A stretch of DNA of 24,013 nucleotides from Apostichopus parvimensis (GCA_000934455.1 KN886674.1:48631-72643), one strand, 5' to 3'. Positions 11,103-21,757 are shown, counted from the stretch's first letter. Translations and numbers: made by a program. Notes: generated from the letters alone by a model not told the origin.

Positions 11103-11252
11103 TAGCAGTTCCTCCAAAGTGGTAAAACTGAGATGAACTAAAGGACAGGACTCTGTCCACGTTAGTCTGAACCCCGTCGAGAGATACCCTGATGAGGGTA
11201 GATGAGATGTCTACGAGCACGTGATGCCACAGCCCATCATTGAGATTATAGC
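11103..11252 (-). CDS. CNTNAP: Exon G: laminin G domain 2, second sheet
   Basis: Residues 390-440. The acceptor is CCCCCCTAAG before 11252 and the donor is GCTA|GTAAGT at 11103/11102; phase 1 in and out, so its loss would not shift the frame. YNLNDGLWHHVLVDISS, TLIRVSLDGVQTN and SSSQFYHFGGTA are the 'lnDg.WH.v' and 'v.lDg' blocks followed by the '.fGG' strand of LamG domains. Confidence 0.92.
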
Positions 11253-11783
11253 CTTAGGGGGGAAAATATCATTCATAAAGTTATATAAGTTAAAGGAATA
11301 TGTCCTAATAAAGAGTTAAAGCATCCCTGGTGTGAACACCAATTTCAAAACTTGTGTCGGGGGGGGGAGGGGGGAGGGGCAAGGGGAACAAACCTGATCA
11401 AGCATGGCTCCTGCAGGTTAGCAGTGGAATGTTTCTTGTTGGAAAAAACAGACTAGTATTTGAAACAAATGCAGTAACGGTAAAGAAGACAATCAATTTT
11501 CAAAATGGAAGCGTTTATGGATTAATAAAGACAACAGTTTAGTATTAAAATTTTCTGTAGCAGGCTCTAAACTTTGTCCCAAATAAAATAGCAAGGTTAA
11601 TATGATGTGCAACAACTGCTACTCATCTTAACACTTGTACAGCAGGTTGCCTTATCTGCATATCACACTGTAGCCTTTATTTGGTTCTTAACGCAATCCC
11701 AACAAATTTATGCTATATACCTGAGATCAGTTTAGAAAGACAGAATGATTTCGCTGCCCTATCTCACAGAGAGTACAACTAAC
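11253..11783. other. Intron F/G
   Basis: A purine block with a 9-G run at 11359-11367 is the only distinctive feature. No exon is seen. Confidence 0.65.
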
Positions 11784-11944
11784 CTGCGGGCACAGTGATG
11801 GGAGAGTCCTGACGATTGTGTATGATGACAACAAGAGATGTATCTCTCAGTCCAACTAAGATCATTCCTAAGTTCCCAGCAACGTCCAACCTATTGTAGA
11901 CCATGTACGTGCTCCTCTCAAATGTACGGAACTGAAACTGAACC
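11784..11944 (-). CDS. CNTNAP: Exon F: laminin G domain 2, first sheet
   Basis: Residues 336-390. The acceptor is CGCCTCTCCAG before 11944 and the donor is CGCAG|GTTAGT at 11784/11783; phase 2 in, phase 1 out. VQFQFRTFERSTYMVY, then LGMILVGLRD, TSLVVIIHN and DSPITVPAG match the first sheet of a LamG domain ('f.FRT...g.ll.......l.v.l..g'). A 94-bp purine block on the plus strand (a pyrimidine tract in the transcript) lies about 85 bases upstream of its acceptor. Confidence 0.92.
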
Positions 11945-12501
11945 CTGGAGAGGCGAAGAAGTGGAGCGACGGAAAAATGGTAAGGTAGTGAGAGAGGACA
12001 ATCAGGATGACAAAAGGAAAGGAGTAGTTCGAGGAAGGAGGGGAGGAGGAGGGAGGGAGAGGGAAGGGAGGGAGGGAGGAGGGGAGGGAGTAGGAAGGGG
12101 GGAGAGGTGAAGAAAGAGGAAGACATACTTCAATACACAGTTGTTCAATTCTCATCTGCATAATGACTTTGGATACAGCCATAATTTTTGATATATATAT
12201 ATATACAAGTTCCAACAATATTGAACAAGAACATACTCCATTCTAAGTTGACAAAAAACAAAAACAAAAAAAGGGTTCTAATTTCTACCAGAAAATTAAC
12301 AAGATTACATTCCCCCAAGTGACTAAGATATATATATCTTGTTCAAAGCCATGAGAATGAGATTTTTTTTTTTTTCACAGCATTCTTGAATACCTCACAT
12401 ACCAGTAGCAAACATCCAACATGAGAGTAGATACAGCCAAACATTTTTTTATCCTTCAAGATCTTAATCAGTACGACAGCAGAGAGCTTTGTTTGACTTA
12501 C
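11945..12501. other. Intron E/F with a polypurine block
   Basis: Contains the polypurine block, an (AT)7 tract at 12191-12205, and the palindrome AAGATATATATATCTT near 12326. No exon is seen. Confidence 0.65.
12029..12122. repeat. GGGA/GGA polypurine tract
   Basis: Nearly pure purine on the plus strand, made of irregular GGGA, GGA and GAGG units. In the transcript it is a long pyrimidine tract upstream of exon F. Such mirror-like purine tracts can adopt triplex structures, though that is only a possibility here. Confidence 0.9.
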
Positions 12502-12791
12502 TTGAATTTATTCGATTGACTGTCTGAGCTAGGCCAGACAAGGTGGGATTCACTTTCGGGAAATGTAACGGACACCGTCGTCGAGGTCCCTTGACATTTG
12601 TTCGATATTTCGCCCGCGGTCGATATCTGAGTTTTAACGCCTCGATATACTTCCGCGATAAAGTCCAAAGCAAACTCCAGACTACCCTCATCCAGTCTGT
12701 TACTCATGAGTAGCCTCTGGATGCAACCCACAAACGGCTGCAACGTCATCAACTCCTTACGACCGACGAATTCAGTGCCTCCGATGTACAG
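12502..12791 (-). CDS. CNTNAP: Exon E: end of laminin G 1, linker, start of laminin G 2
   Basis: Residues 240-336; at 290 nt this is the longest exon found. The acceptor is CCCTTTCACAG before 12791 and the donor is TTCAA|GTAAGT at 12502/12501; phase 0 in, phase 2 out. LYIGGTEFVGR and PFVGCIQRLLMSNRL are the closing LamG strands with the conserved 'F.GCI' cysteine. The next cysteine (ISNKCQG) likely closes the LamG disulphide. VSVTFPESESHLVWP then begins the second LamG domain. Its codon use is richer in CG-containing codons than that of neighbouring exons. Confidence 0.93.
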
Positions 12792-13235
12792 CTGTGAAAG
12801 GGAAACAAAAATTCATGGGAGGAAGACTTCTCAATACATGAGGCCATAAAAAGAGATCTACACAGTGAAAAATAATTAACTACCATGTTAATCTATGAAA
12901 GTGCAACACTTCCAGAAGAGATGCAATGTGTACGTACGCACTACAGTCAAACAAAATCAAACATTTCCAGAGACTAATCAATTTCATCCATGAACATGGA
13001 AAACAAGGTTACCTTTTCTAATCCCCATCAGCTCTCAATTTTGTGATATATAGCCATTACTTTCATTTTGCAAAGAATACAATATATTTAAAAAAGAGAC
13101 AAAAAAGAAATAGTATTCTTTGTAAAAAGCATCCCATCCATTTCCCCCTCCCCAAAACATAAACTGGACCAAATATAGGAGAACAAGTTCCGACAGAAAT
13201 GCAGTTCTCTTGATTGTTTTTTTTTTGTAACGTAC
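12792..13235. other. Intron D/E, no feature seen
   Basis: AT-rich intron of 444 bases with a T9 run near the exon D donor. Nothing else is recognised. Confidence 0.65.
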
Positions 13236-13414
13236 CCTCTGAGTTAGATCTAACTTCATGTACTGTCCATTAGTGTAATTGGTTACCGTGGCACCATCCA
13301 CAGTTAGTTTCAAGTGTTGAATGTTCCTCTTGTAGGCTACGAGATGCCACTGGTTGTCGTCTAGGAGACTACCGCCCTCAATCCAAGAGTCTCCATCTGA
13401 AACATGGCTGTTAC
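13236..13414 (-). CDS. CNTNAP: Exon D: laminin G domain 1, second half
   Basis: Residues 180-239. The acceptor is ATTTATTTTTCAG before 13414 and the donor is CAGAGG|GTACGT at 13236/13235; phase 1 in, phase 0 out. The peptide reads NSHVSDGDSWIEGGSLLDD, then NQWHLVAYKRNIQHLKLTVDG, given here as NQWHLVAY and LKLTVDG. The 'ndgqWH.v...r....l.vDg' block is typical of LamG domains. NYT is a possible N-glycosylation site. A 2.4-kb intron, the longest between two recognised exons, separates it from exon C. Confidence 0.93.
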
Positions 13415-15790
13415 CTGAAAAATAAATTGATACAAATAAATATAAAACTTTAAATAACACTTTCAGCTAGGACTTGCAATTGAGCCTGAAAAGACATGGT
13501 CATGTACATCATTTTGTAAACAACAGACCAAGCGATCTTAAAATAAGCAGCAAATATGTCAAGCATCAATGGTAGTTTTCTTTTCACCTTTGTTAAGTAG
13601 GGGAGGGCCTGGGGATAGGGGGAGGGAGAGGGGGGTTGGCTGAAACATTATAAGCCAAATTGCTGTGTTAATCAAGGATCGACAATTTGAGGGGACCATT
13701 AAGTGCCTCTCGGACTTTAAGAGGGTTTGCTGACTCAATCTCTTTTCATTTTAAACTTTCTTTCTCTGGGTTCCTCAAGTAAGGAGATTTTCTGTTTATT
13801 ATAAATAAAAACACTTGGTGAAAACACCTGCAAATCAAACAACAGCCACCCTCCTCCATATAGGCAAGCATGTACGCTTTTCTGGCAGCAGAAACATACC
13901 CAAGCACGCAGATATCAAAAACGCTCATTATTTTGTATCTCTAGAGCTGTTGTAACCTATAACCTTAAAGAACAAAGAGACAGGCAAACCTAAGTTTGTT
14001 TGAAAGGGGCAACCTTGTGACAATTACATTTCACCTCATAAAACATTTTCACAAATGTGGTTCTGACTTTTCATAGATACAAACATGACATTTTCCCTCA
14101 CCAGCAAGTTACAAGGCTAAATGAAATGTCATTTGCAACCTCTTTGAGTGATGGTTAAGGAAAAGATGTTCCTGTATTCGTACAGAAAAACTTAACACTG
14201 CTATACAGTACCTTTATGGGATTGATCTAGTTAAGAAATGTGTTCTAGTTGCTTAAAAATTTGACGCCAACCACCTTTATGGTAATCACGGGTACTCTGT
14301 AGTTCATTTGAAGCTAAAAAGAACATGCTTGGTTCAGTCATTGGAATTAAAATTGATCAGCATTGATTACTTTAGGTCAGCATCCGAAGAACCGACATCA
14401 TCAATTTTAATAGGCTTAAAGAGACATTAAAGAGATCTAGCAAGTTTAATAGCTGGATATCTCGGAGAGGGGGATAACTAACATTTACTAGCACGCGATG
14501 TTTCCTTTCTCTTTGGACTATAACATAACAAGACTAAAATTTTTACCTAAAGTCACACTTTACTGCAAAGAGATTGAAGATCAATATGACAGAGTAGTAT
14601 GCAACTATATCTTTCAAAAGTATCAAATTGTTTTGGGCATCTTTATCAAATATGCATGTCAGCTGATTAGCCTGATGATTCCTTAGATACAACAGAGTAC
14701 AGATACCATGTACACCTGATTGTACTTCTGTAGTATACCACTTTGTGTTCTTCATTCATAGGGATAAAAATTTCACAACTACTTTCAAAAAAAATTATAA
14801 GAAAAAAAAACGTTTTTCTTATGACACCACCCGATCGCACCTTTCATGAAAGTCATTTTATCACTGTTGTTTCCTTTTCTCTTTTTTTGGCTCTCTTTTC
14901 CTAGTAAAATTTTTGGTCTCAAAGAATATTTCAATGTAAAATGTCATCACCGTCTACTGTGAAAACAACCAAGCAAAGTGTGAGACGCTTCACATCTTTG
15001 CGTTTCAAATGTGCAAACATTACCGTTTAGCAAACATTACCATTAAGCACCACCTTTCATGCAGCGGCATGAAAGGTGGTGCTTAAGACGTCTCTGCAGA
15101 TGTGTTTGTTAATATGTAGAAGCTGTCAAAGGCAGCTGAGACTCACAAGGGCATCTTTAAGAGAACGCTTGATAATCGTCATGGTAATGTGTGTGCATTT
15201 TTTTTTAGATCTGGTGTCAAATATCTCGGTGAAAATATGACAACTTGGAATGAATTACAAAAGCAGTAAACGATGTCACAGATATTATTTAATCGACGGG
15301 AATGTTTATCTTTGAAAATGGTAAATATTCGCTTATTTACAGAGTTGTGGTTTTAATAAATGTGATTAGTTTAAGCACAATGTTGTACATAAGAAACAGT
15401 TGTGTTACAGCAAATTGGGAATGTTAGCTTCAAAATATATTTGGAGAAGAAAAGTTAAAGGCCGGTCTAGATCTGTGAGACAGCGTCGTACATCAGTTGG
15501 AGGTTCACACCCTATAACTCTGATCCATCCCCCCCCACCACCCCTCCTTTACAACTCAGTGTAGCAGACCCTGTGCCTTGGAAACTTTTTCTGTAAGGTA
15601 AGGCAAGAAATACAAAGAACTGTCACACACAGGATGAATTTTGTGGAACTAGTAAGAAAGCTCAGTATGTTCTTTGATTTCAAGTGATTAGGGATTATTA
15701 AGTTGTCATCGACTATTCCCAAACAACACATGACCTACAAAAAAATAAAATACAAGATAAAAGTTCTTTCAGACGTTTGCAAAGACTTAC
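13415..15790. other. Intron C/D, 2.4 kb
   Basis: The longest intron between recognised exons. A G-rich block lies near 13604-13635, the perfect palindrome is at 15043-15086, and a C-rich stretch is at 15529-15548 on the plus strand. No missed exon is needed: the phase and domain join directly across it. Confidence 0.7.
15043..15086. repeat. Perfect 44-nt palindrome bounded by TTAA
   Basis: Two exactly complementary 20-base arms (15043-15062 and 15067-15086) enclose the four bases AGCG. Each arm has TTAA at its outer end, followed by GCACCACCTTTCATGC on the left. It could be the joined ends of an internally deleted TTAA-targeting (piggyBac-type) element. It could also be an assembly or fold-back artefact. 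Confidence 0.97.
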
Positions 15791-15997
15791 CAAGATTCAA
15801 AGTGACTACCAACTTGCTATTCAAGAGCTGAAACAGCAAATAGTCTCCTGATGTTCCAAAGGCGTGGAACAAAATGCCATCAGGTTTATCGGTCCTAAAC
15901 CGAAACGTGATATATTCCTGTTCGGTTTGGATAGAATGCTCGCCTTCCGAATTGTAGCGGATGTAAGAAGATCCGTTGAAGTTTGCTAGGCTGAGAT
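15791..15997 (-). CDS. CNTNAP: Exon C: laminin G domain 1, first half
   Basis: Residues 111-180. The acceptor is TGCTCTCTGCAG before 15997 and the donor is CTTG|GTAAGT at 15791/15790; phase 1 in and out. The peptide opens LSLANFNGSSYIRY and holds the LamG core EYITFRFRTDKPDGILFHAFG, here split into EYITFRFRT and DKPDGILFHAFG, then YLLFQLLNSKLVVTLNLG. The pattern 'sF.FRT..pdGiLfh' is the standard first beta-sheet of neurexin-type LamG domains. NGS is a possible N-glycosylation site. Confidence 0.93.
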
Positions 15998-16501
15998 CTG
16001 CAGAGAGCAGACGCGAGAAAAAAACCAAAAGTCATAAATGGCAGAGAGATAGGGTTGCATTTTTACGGGTTCAATGTTTACGTTAGATAACTTTAGATAA
16101 CTGTCGAAGTATCCAGTCAATTAGTGAAATGGGAATATGAAACTCCTAGAATGACTAAATGGCCCATACATCAAAATGCTTCCTTACTCTGGTAACATTT
16201 TCAGATAATGTGATTTAATAGTCATTAAATAATGTGTAAAATGGGTTAAACATAGTAACCAGTGACATCTCTGACCGGTTGAAGAATCCATGTGATGCAC
16301 ACAGCTTAGATATGTTTGATTTGAGATGAACATTGCACATGATGAATGTTCCACAAAGGGGGCTTAACCAGTGACGTCCCTGACCGGGTGAAAAATCCAA
16401 GTGATGCACTAAATGTTATATGTGAGTAATACGTATACATGATCAACACTTTAACATGCCTATACATATAACTTGTGACATTTCTTGGATTTATTCCTTA
16501 C
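15998..16501. other. Intron B/C with a short duplication
   Basis: The intron between the discoidin and LamG1 exons. It holds the 109-bp-period duplication and nothing else recognised. Confidence 0.65.
16257..16408. repeat. Direct duplication, 109-bp period
   Basis: 16257-16300 and 16366-16408 share AACCAGTGAC, CTGACCGG, GAA or AAA, AATCCA and GTGATGCAC with few differences. Only about 43 bases of each copy are still alike, and the sequence between is unrelated. Confidence 0.85.
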
Positions 16502-16640
16502 TGTGATAACATCCGTATACTTCGACTCTCATGCCAAGGTCGTCAAACTTGGTTGGGTTGAACCGGACCATCTTGACCTGGATTGGTTCGTTGAGGGTAT
16601 GCTTCGTCACCTGGTTGGTACCGGTGTTACCTTTGAAGAT
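16502..16640 (-). CDS. CNTNAP: Exon B: F5/8 type C (discoidin) domain, C-terminal part
   Basis: Residues 65-110. The acceptor is CTTCCCGACAG before 16640 and the donor is CACA|GTAAGG at 16502/16501; phase 0 in, phase 1 out. The peptide starts IFKGNTGTNQ, continues with VKMVRFNPTKFDD and ends LGMRVEVYGC. That is the classic closing strand of F5/8C domains (R-x-E-x-YGC), whose cysteine pairs with one near the domain start. This ends the discoidin domain, and the next exon begins a laminin G fold, as in Caspr proteins. The split codon to the next exon reads AAT (Asn). Confidence 0.93.
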
Positions 16641-17410
16641 CTGTCGGGAAGGAGAACAGCATAAACCAGACGTTTGAAGTTGTTTGGTCGAGGTTTAGTA
16701 TCACTTCCAACATTCTACGTCGACTTTACCTTAAAACTTAATTACAGGAATGAGAGCTTAAAATTCTACAATTTGTAGAGAAAAACATTTTTCTTTTACT
16801 GACCAGTATGATCAGCAATAAATTACTTTTAATACTTTATATGGAGAGAAAAGGTAAGCTAAGTGGTTGCGAGACCAACATGATTATTAATTCTAGGGTT
16901 GTGATATGCATATAGTTAAGTAAAGTACTTAAAATGACCTACCGTTTTCATGGAATTTCATCAATAAAATTAAATCCAGGTATCATTGTTGTTGTTAATA
17001 GGCAATTGACCCTGTCACCCATGCAGGATTGGTTGGGACAGGGACACAGGGGGCACATGCCTCCCCACTGCCACTCCCTTCAGTTATATGCAAGTCTCAT
17101 GAGAGCCCCCTTCACATAAATAAGTGCCTATTTTTAATGAACATTACAATTTTTTACATTTTGGTAGTTAAAATAGGAGTAATTATTATTAGTATAATTT
17201 TCTTGAAAAATTAATACGAAAGTGCCTTTATGTTGGAAAAACATTCAAAATACTAGAATTTTTTTATTCAGAATGCACAGATTATCTATTTTGTCATATT
17301 TTGAGATACAACTTTGTAGCTTGCCCCCTCAAGACAAAAGTCACATGTCCCGCTGTTTGCAAAACAGGTCAGGGAATGGGGGGTGGGTGCGTGGGGGGAG
17401 GGGTGCTCAC
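16641..17410. other. Intron A/B
   Basis: The intron inside the discoidin domain. A G-rich block at 17378-17404 lies right beyond the exon A donor. No other exon is needed or seen. Confidence 0.65.
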
Positions 17411-17601
17411 CTTTGTTCTGCTATTCTCTCTATAAACTTCCCATTTCTCTCCATCCATAGAGTACCACAACTGATACTCCTGGGCAAACCCTCCCGAGGT
17501 GGCTCCTTGGGTAGCTATACCCGTTAGGTTGGTAGTGAAGATTAAGTCGATGGTTAAGTTTTGCTTGGCATTCTGCTCACTGGGGTACCAGCCACCATCC
17601 C
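17411..17601 (-). CDS. CNTNAP: Exon A: F5/8 type C (discoidin) domain, middle part
   Basis: The first exon recognised, residues 1-64 of the partial protein. The acceptor is TTGTTTTCAG at 17602-17611 and the donor is AAAG|GTGAGC at 17411/17410. The exon enters in phase 1 and leaves in phase 0. Discoidin hallmarks are GGWYPSEQN, then an IDLIF strand, LTGIATQG, and YQLWYSMDGEKWEVY, the usual 'Y-x-YS-x-DG-x-x-W' block. Two sequons (NLTI, NLTG) fit an extracellular glycoprotein. About 40 residues of the domain, including its first cysteine, should precede this exon and were not found. A 27-bp tandem repeat abuts the acceptor tract. Confidence 0.93.
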
Positions 17602-17610
17602 CTGAAAACA

Positions 17611-17687
17611 AGACAATTTCAAAGAATTAATTAAAGAAGACAATTTCAATGGATTAATTAAAGAAGACAATTTCAATGGATGAATTA
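17611..17687. repeat. 27-bp tandem repeat, nearly three copies, beside an acceptor
   Basis: AGACAATTTC starts at 17611, 17638 and 17665, spaced 27 bases, each followed by a form of AATGGATTAATTAA. The first copy forms part of the pyrimidine tract directly upstream of the exon A acceptor. Confidence 0.9.
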
Positions 17688-20351
17688 GTCTGATCCAGGT
17701 GGTCTGAATGGATAAAAGAGTGGGTGTGGCACTCTCAAACAACAACAGAAAGAAATCTGGGAGGTCAATAGATAGACCCAACAGAAATAGGCTACATATT
17801 TAATGGTTGTTCCGGTAGTCTGATATGAGCAAATTTCTGTTTGGACAACCAAAATCAACTTTGGAGGTCATCTGACATAGGACTAGTTTACATCAAACTT
17901 CAGATTGCACTAGTTGTACACAAATATCCTCAAATAGGTAACATGCTTATTTGGTTCGTTCCCAAAGCTGGTGTTCTAATTAAGAAACATACACAACTCA
18001 CCCACAGTGTACATATTGGTCATTGTTATTCCCCATCCCCCTCCCACACACATCCCCGAACCCCCATCCCCACACACACCCCTCTTCCTTTTTGCCAACC
18101 AAGTTTGCTGTCGGGACAACCAATGAGTAACCTATCGCAATCCTTAGAACTTTGCATTGAAAAGGCCATGAATGAAGAGAGGTAGATTTTTCATCAAGGG
18201 ACAACCATACATCTATTAAGCTTCAAACCTAAATCCGACCTTTAATATGTAAATGACATGCAAATTTTCCCCATACAAATGTCTTAAATTCACCTCTTTT
18301 ATACTGCAGGGAATAAGTGTTCAAAGGTTACTCTAGATAAAAAGTCCAAAGGTTGTTGAGGAGAGAGATGAGCTTGTGATGGAGGGAATTAAATATAAAA
18401 TTACGTATCTAATATTAAACTGAAAGCATTTCCCGTTTTTTTCTAAGAGAGAGTTCTGTTGAATTTTTCTCTTCAGTCTCGTTTTTCATCCATCAACGCC
18501 TCACAATCCTTTTGGAATAAAACTATTTGTTTAATTTAAATAGGCAGAACCTCGGATCTAAATTATAAGCAATCTCCTATCGAGACGTTGGGATATGTTT
18601 ACAACACCTGTAAATATGTCAATTGGGCTTTCAAGAAGATTTGAAATCTTAAAGGTAGGCCATAATTCAAAGACATTACTTGGAAACTACACTCTTGGTT
18701 TATAGCCTTAAATGTCAGTCACAGAACCAGTTTTTAATTAATCCAGAGAATTGATTGAGAGGAAACAGAAACAAGCCATTTAAAATTGCTCTAGAATAGG
18801 TTGCGAGAAGTTATATTGACAGCGATTTTAGAGCCTCAGCAGTCAAAATTTATTACAAAGTTGTCACATCAATCTATAAACATAACGAGCATTAAAAGAA
18901 AAGCAAAAGATAAATCATTCTTCACTAAATTTTGCCTTTTTTTAGTTAAAAAAAAAAGGTACTGTGTGTAAGTCTAAGTTGTACCCAAGTAATGTTATTA
19001 CTGCAAGACTTACTGGGTTGGGTCATTAGAAATTACCATATTGACCTGTCATGTAAATGAGGTCACTTAAAGAGAGATACAAAGTAAGTGTGAATGGCAA
19101 TCAGTCTCATCATAATAATGTGAACCAAATTCATGTCAAAATTGATGAAAATGTACCCAAGGTTCAACTTTTGTGTAGCAGTTTCAAATTCTCGGAGAAA
19201 TTGTCTGTTAATATAATACCATAGGTCGTGTGCAAAGAAAAAACTGCTATAGAGACATCTCTGATCTTGTATGGTAATTCGACCATTCTGCATCGCATTT
19301 TGCCATGTACTACTGGAGTAATGATACCCAGGCAAGTTCCACATCTATCATGCTATATTCTGTGTACAAGGCCTACCATACAGGCTTGTACTTTTACTAT
19401 ATATTTACTATAGTACACCCTAGAGGAGTGAACACACATAATATAGTTAAAATGTACCTTATAAGATCTTGGTTGTATGAAATTTTCAGTACACACACAA
19501 TATATGTACTGTACATATATAATATTATAGAGAAACATATTATTCAAAGACAGCTAATTAGCAGACCTACGTTCTTAACATCAACATGTACGCTGCACAC
19601 TCTATAATATGCGTTATCTTGTGGTTTGCAGCATGGAACAGAACTATTCCTCAGAAGATGAACTTTTGCGATTCAACAATGAGCCTCAAGTTCTAATTTG
19701 GTATAATTAACCATGAAACAGTTGTAAAAATGAATCTAGGAAAACTTCTAATTTTTGTGACCTTAAGTATCAAGAATAACAAAGTAAGAAACTTGTTGCA
19801 AGAGCATTTTCATTGTTGACACTAAGATGTGCCAAAATGAAGATAGAATGAATAAATTGGCTTGGCATAAGAAGCTGTGAGTAGTCATTGCAACATCTTC
19901 TGTACGGTAACTTCAATTAATTCCTACCTGCATTTGACCTGGAGTGGAATCTCACATCTTAATCAGTTTAATACGAAAAGAGTCCGGGCTTTAACCACAG
20001 AGTGTGATTGGCTTTTAACTGAATTATATTCGGCCAAATGGATAGTTAATTCTGTGACTTCAATTGTGATGTCAAATGATTTGTACAGAGGAAGGGAATC
20101 TGTCACTATTCGAGGAGCATTTACCGGCTGAAGTTGGTATTTACCAATCATGCAATTTAAAGGATGCATGTCCTGGCAATGATCCACACAAAGGGAAGTT
20201 TTAAATACTGGCCCGGAGCTAGAGTTCTATTCACCAAACATTTACACATCTCCCAGGCTATGTCCTATGTACTAACTGGTCATTTTTGTTGTTTTGCTTC
20301 ACTTTTTTAGATAACCACATGTACTGTTCACGGACTACCAAAAAGTAAGAA

Positions 20352-20374
20352 CTGGTTGTCCAACAGACAACCAG
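20352..20374. repeat. Perfect 9-bp hairpin
   Basis: CTGGTTGTC and GACAACCAG are exact reverse complements around a five-base loop (CAACA). No run of T follows and no function is assigned. Confidence 0.8.
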
Positions 20375-20440
20375 AAAAATTCCATAAAACTTGTCCTGCA
20401 AATCATAAAATTTACTGGTTTAGATATTTACGAGTGACGA

Positions 20441-20585
20441 GCTTACCTGTCTCCATGAAAAAGGAAGAGAAGGAAGGGCAACGACCGGAGGAGCCTGTCA
20501 TTGAGGGTGCACAGTGTTAAAAGATTACCAGGGCATACTAGACACGGTAGAATGAGGTGCTAAGGTTGTGAGGAGACAGGTAAGC
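20441..20585. repeat. Inverted repeat pair, 14-bp perfect arms, 145-bp span
   Basis: GCTTACCTGTCTCC at 20441-20454 and GGAGACAGGTAAGC at 20572-20585 are exact reverse complements. Each arm also reads as a strong splice donor (GACAG|GTAAGC), one on each strand. The arms may be terminal repeats of a small element, but no target duplication is visible. Confidence 0.75.
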
Positions 20586-21720
20586 AAGGAGCATAGTAAA
20601 TGTTTGATTATGTGTACAGGGAATAATTGAGTGTTCAAATCTTGTATAGCAAGTTTTGAAGGCTTTGTCTCTTCTACATATAATACAATGATGCTAGTGT
20701 AAAAGCACTGCTATATGTCTTTACACAGTTTGTAGCAATTTGACCATTTGCATAGCACTTTGCACTGCGATACCAGAATTGAGGGGTGAGCAACGGTCAG
20801 ACCAATGTTCAGCCGTGATGAAACTTGTTTGTGTTAATGTTTGTGGTGGCATCATGCCCACATCAAGATCCTTGTAGTCAAAATTATTGGGGGTCTGGGC
20901 CATGGCTCTCCAGCTCCTCAATGTCATAGGCCCTTTACTTGGGTATGTAGATTTTAGTCTGCTACTATTGTTGCTGGTAGAGGTCAGGGGTTAGTTGAGG
21001 TCAGTAGCTGACAGCTCACATGGTTAAATTGATTGAGTGCCGTAATGTTCAACGTGTGATTCTTCTTTGCACATACTCTGTGTCAATAATATGTTGTTAT
21101 ATAGAAAGGGTTGCAGATTATTCAAGGTGAAGATAATGATCGTTAGCTTGGAAACCACTATAAATATTAAGCTAACTAGTTAACACATTCCAGATAGGTA
21201 AACCTCATACTATGTAGGGATATGTATACCTTCAGAGAAGACATAAGTAGTTCCTATATTCAAAGATTTTCAGCAAAACAGGAAGGACGTCCAATCGTAA
21301 GAGAAAGTAAGTCATTGGGGGTAGTGGGAGGGGAGAGGGGCGTTTGAAATGGATGATGGAACGAAAAAAGTTATCTGTTAGGTTTCCGAAAGGTGAGCAG
21401 AAGCAAAATGGAGACAAAGGTGATAAGAGAAGTAAAAGGCTAAAAAATGTTAACAATGTACTGTAACAGATAAAACAAATGCAGAAAAGATGGACGTCGG
21501 AGGAGAGACAGGTATACTGATGTATGAAATATCACGGCTCATAATTATTAACCTTCATATTTTGATAATATCATGACTTGCTCTCCTTTCTACGTTAGAT
21601 GAGTTCTAAACTATCCAAAAACTGTTGATGAAAAGAAGGCAATGCACTTAAACATTTCATCTCAGTCGGTGTACAGATAAGATGCTTTCCTATTGATTAA
21701 TAGGGTCGTTCCATTTCCAG

Positions 21721-21757
21721 CCTCTCTCTCCACCTCTCTCTATATCTCTCTCTCTCT
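21721..21757. repeat. CT-rich microsatellite
   Basis: Imperfect (CT)n with interruptions, GA-rich on the gene's strand, next to a CpG-rich stretch. Confidence 0.9.

Noticed and set aside
11838..12110. Plus-strand 90-codon frame rich in Arg, Glu and Gly
   Set aside because: It is antisense to exon F and then the polypurine tract; the composition comes from the repeat.
19063..19344. Minus-strand frame with SSSTWQNAMQNGRI considered as a discoidin piece
   Set aside because: No cysteine in the right place, no usable splice sites, and it continues into non-homologous AT-rich codons.
19500..19520. AT-rich palindrome ATATATGTAC T GTACATATAT
   Set aside because: Low-complexity alternating purine-pyrimidine sequence.
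19633..19710. Plus-strand 25-codon frame MEQNYSSEDELLRF after an acceptor-like TTTGCAG
   Set aside because: Too short, no known motif, no partner exon seen. Possibly a transposon scrap.
19877..20187. Overlapping 84- and 74-codon frames on both strands
   Set aside because: No recognisable domain on either strand and ordinary chance length in this base composition.
20447..20505. ATG-initiated minus-strand frame MTGSSGRCPSFSSFF joining in phase to exon A
   Set aside because: The phase fits, but the peptide is neither a signal sequence nor the missing half domain, and its donor lies in an inverted repeat arm.
20721..20927. Minus-strand frame with DRCSPLNSGIA, recalling the 'C..PLG..SG' discoidin start
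   Set aside because: The following residues do not match the domain, no donor of the right phase follows, and the sequence ahead of it is not a signal peptide.
21232..21490. Minus-strand hydrophobic frame with FFSLLLLLSPLSP and CSPFGN, like a signal peptide running into a discoidin start
   Set aside because: No ATG in frame. The frame runs into low-complexity C/T sequence instead of a discoidin domain, and no donor gives the phase exon A needs.
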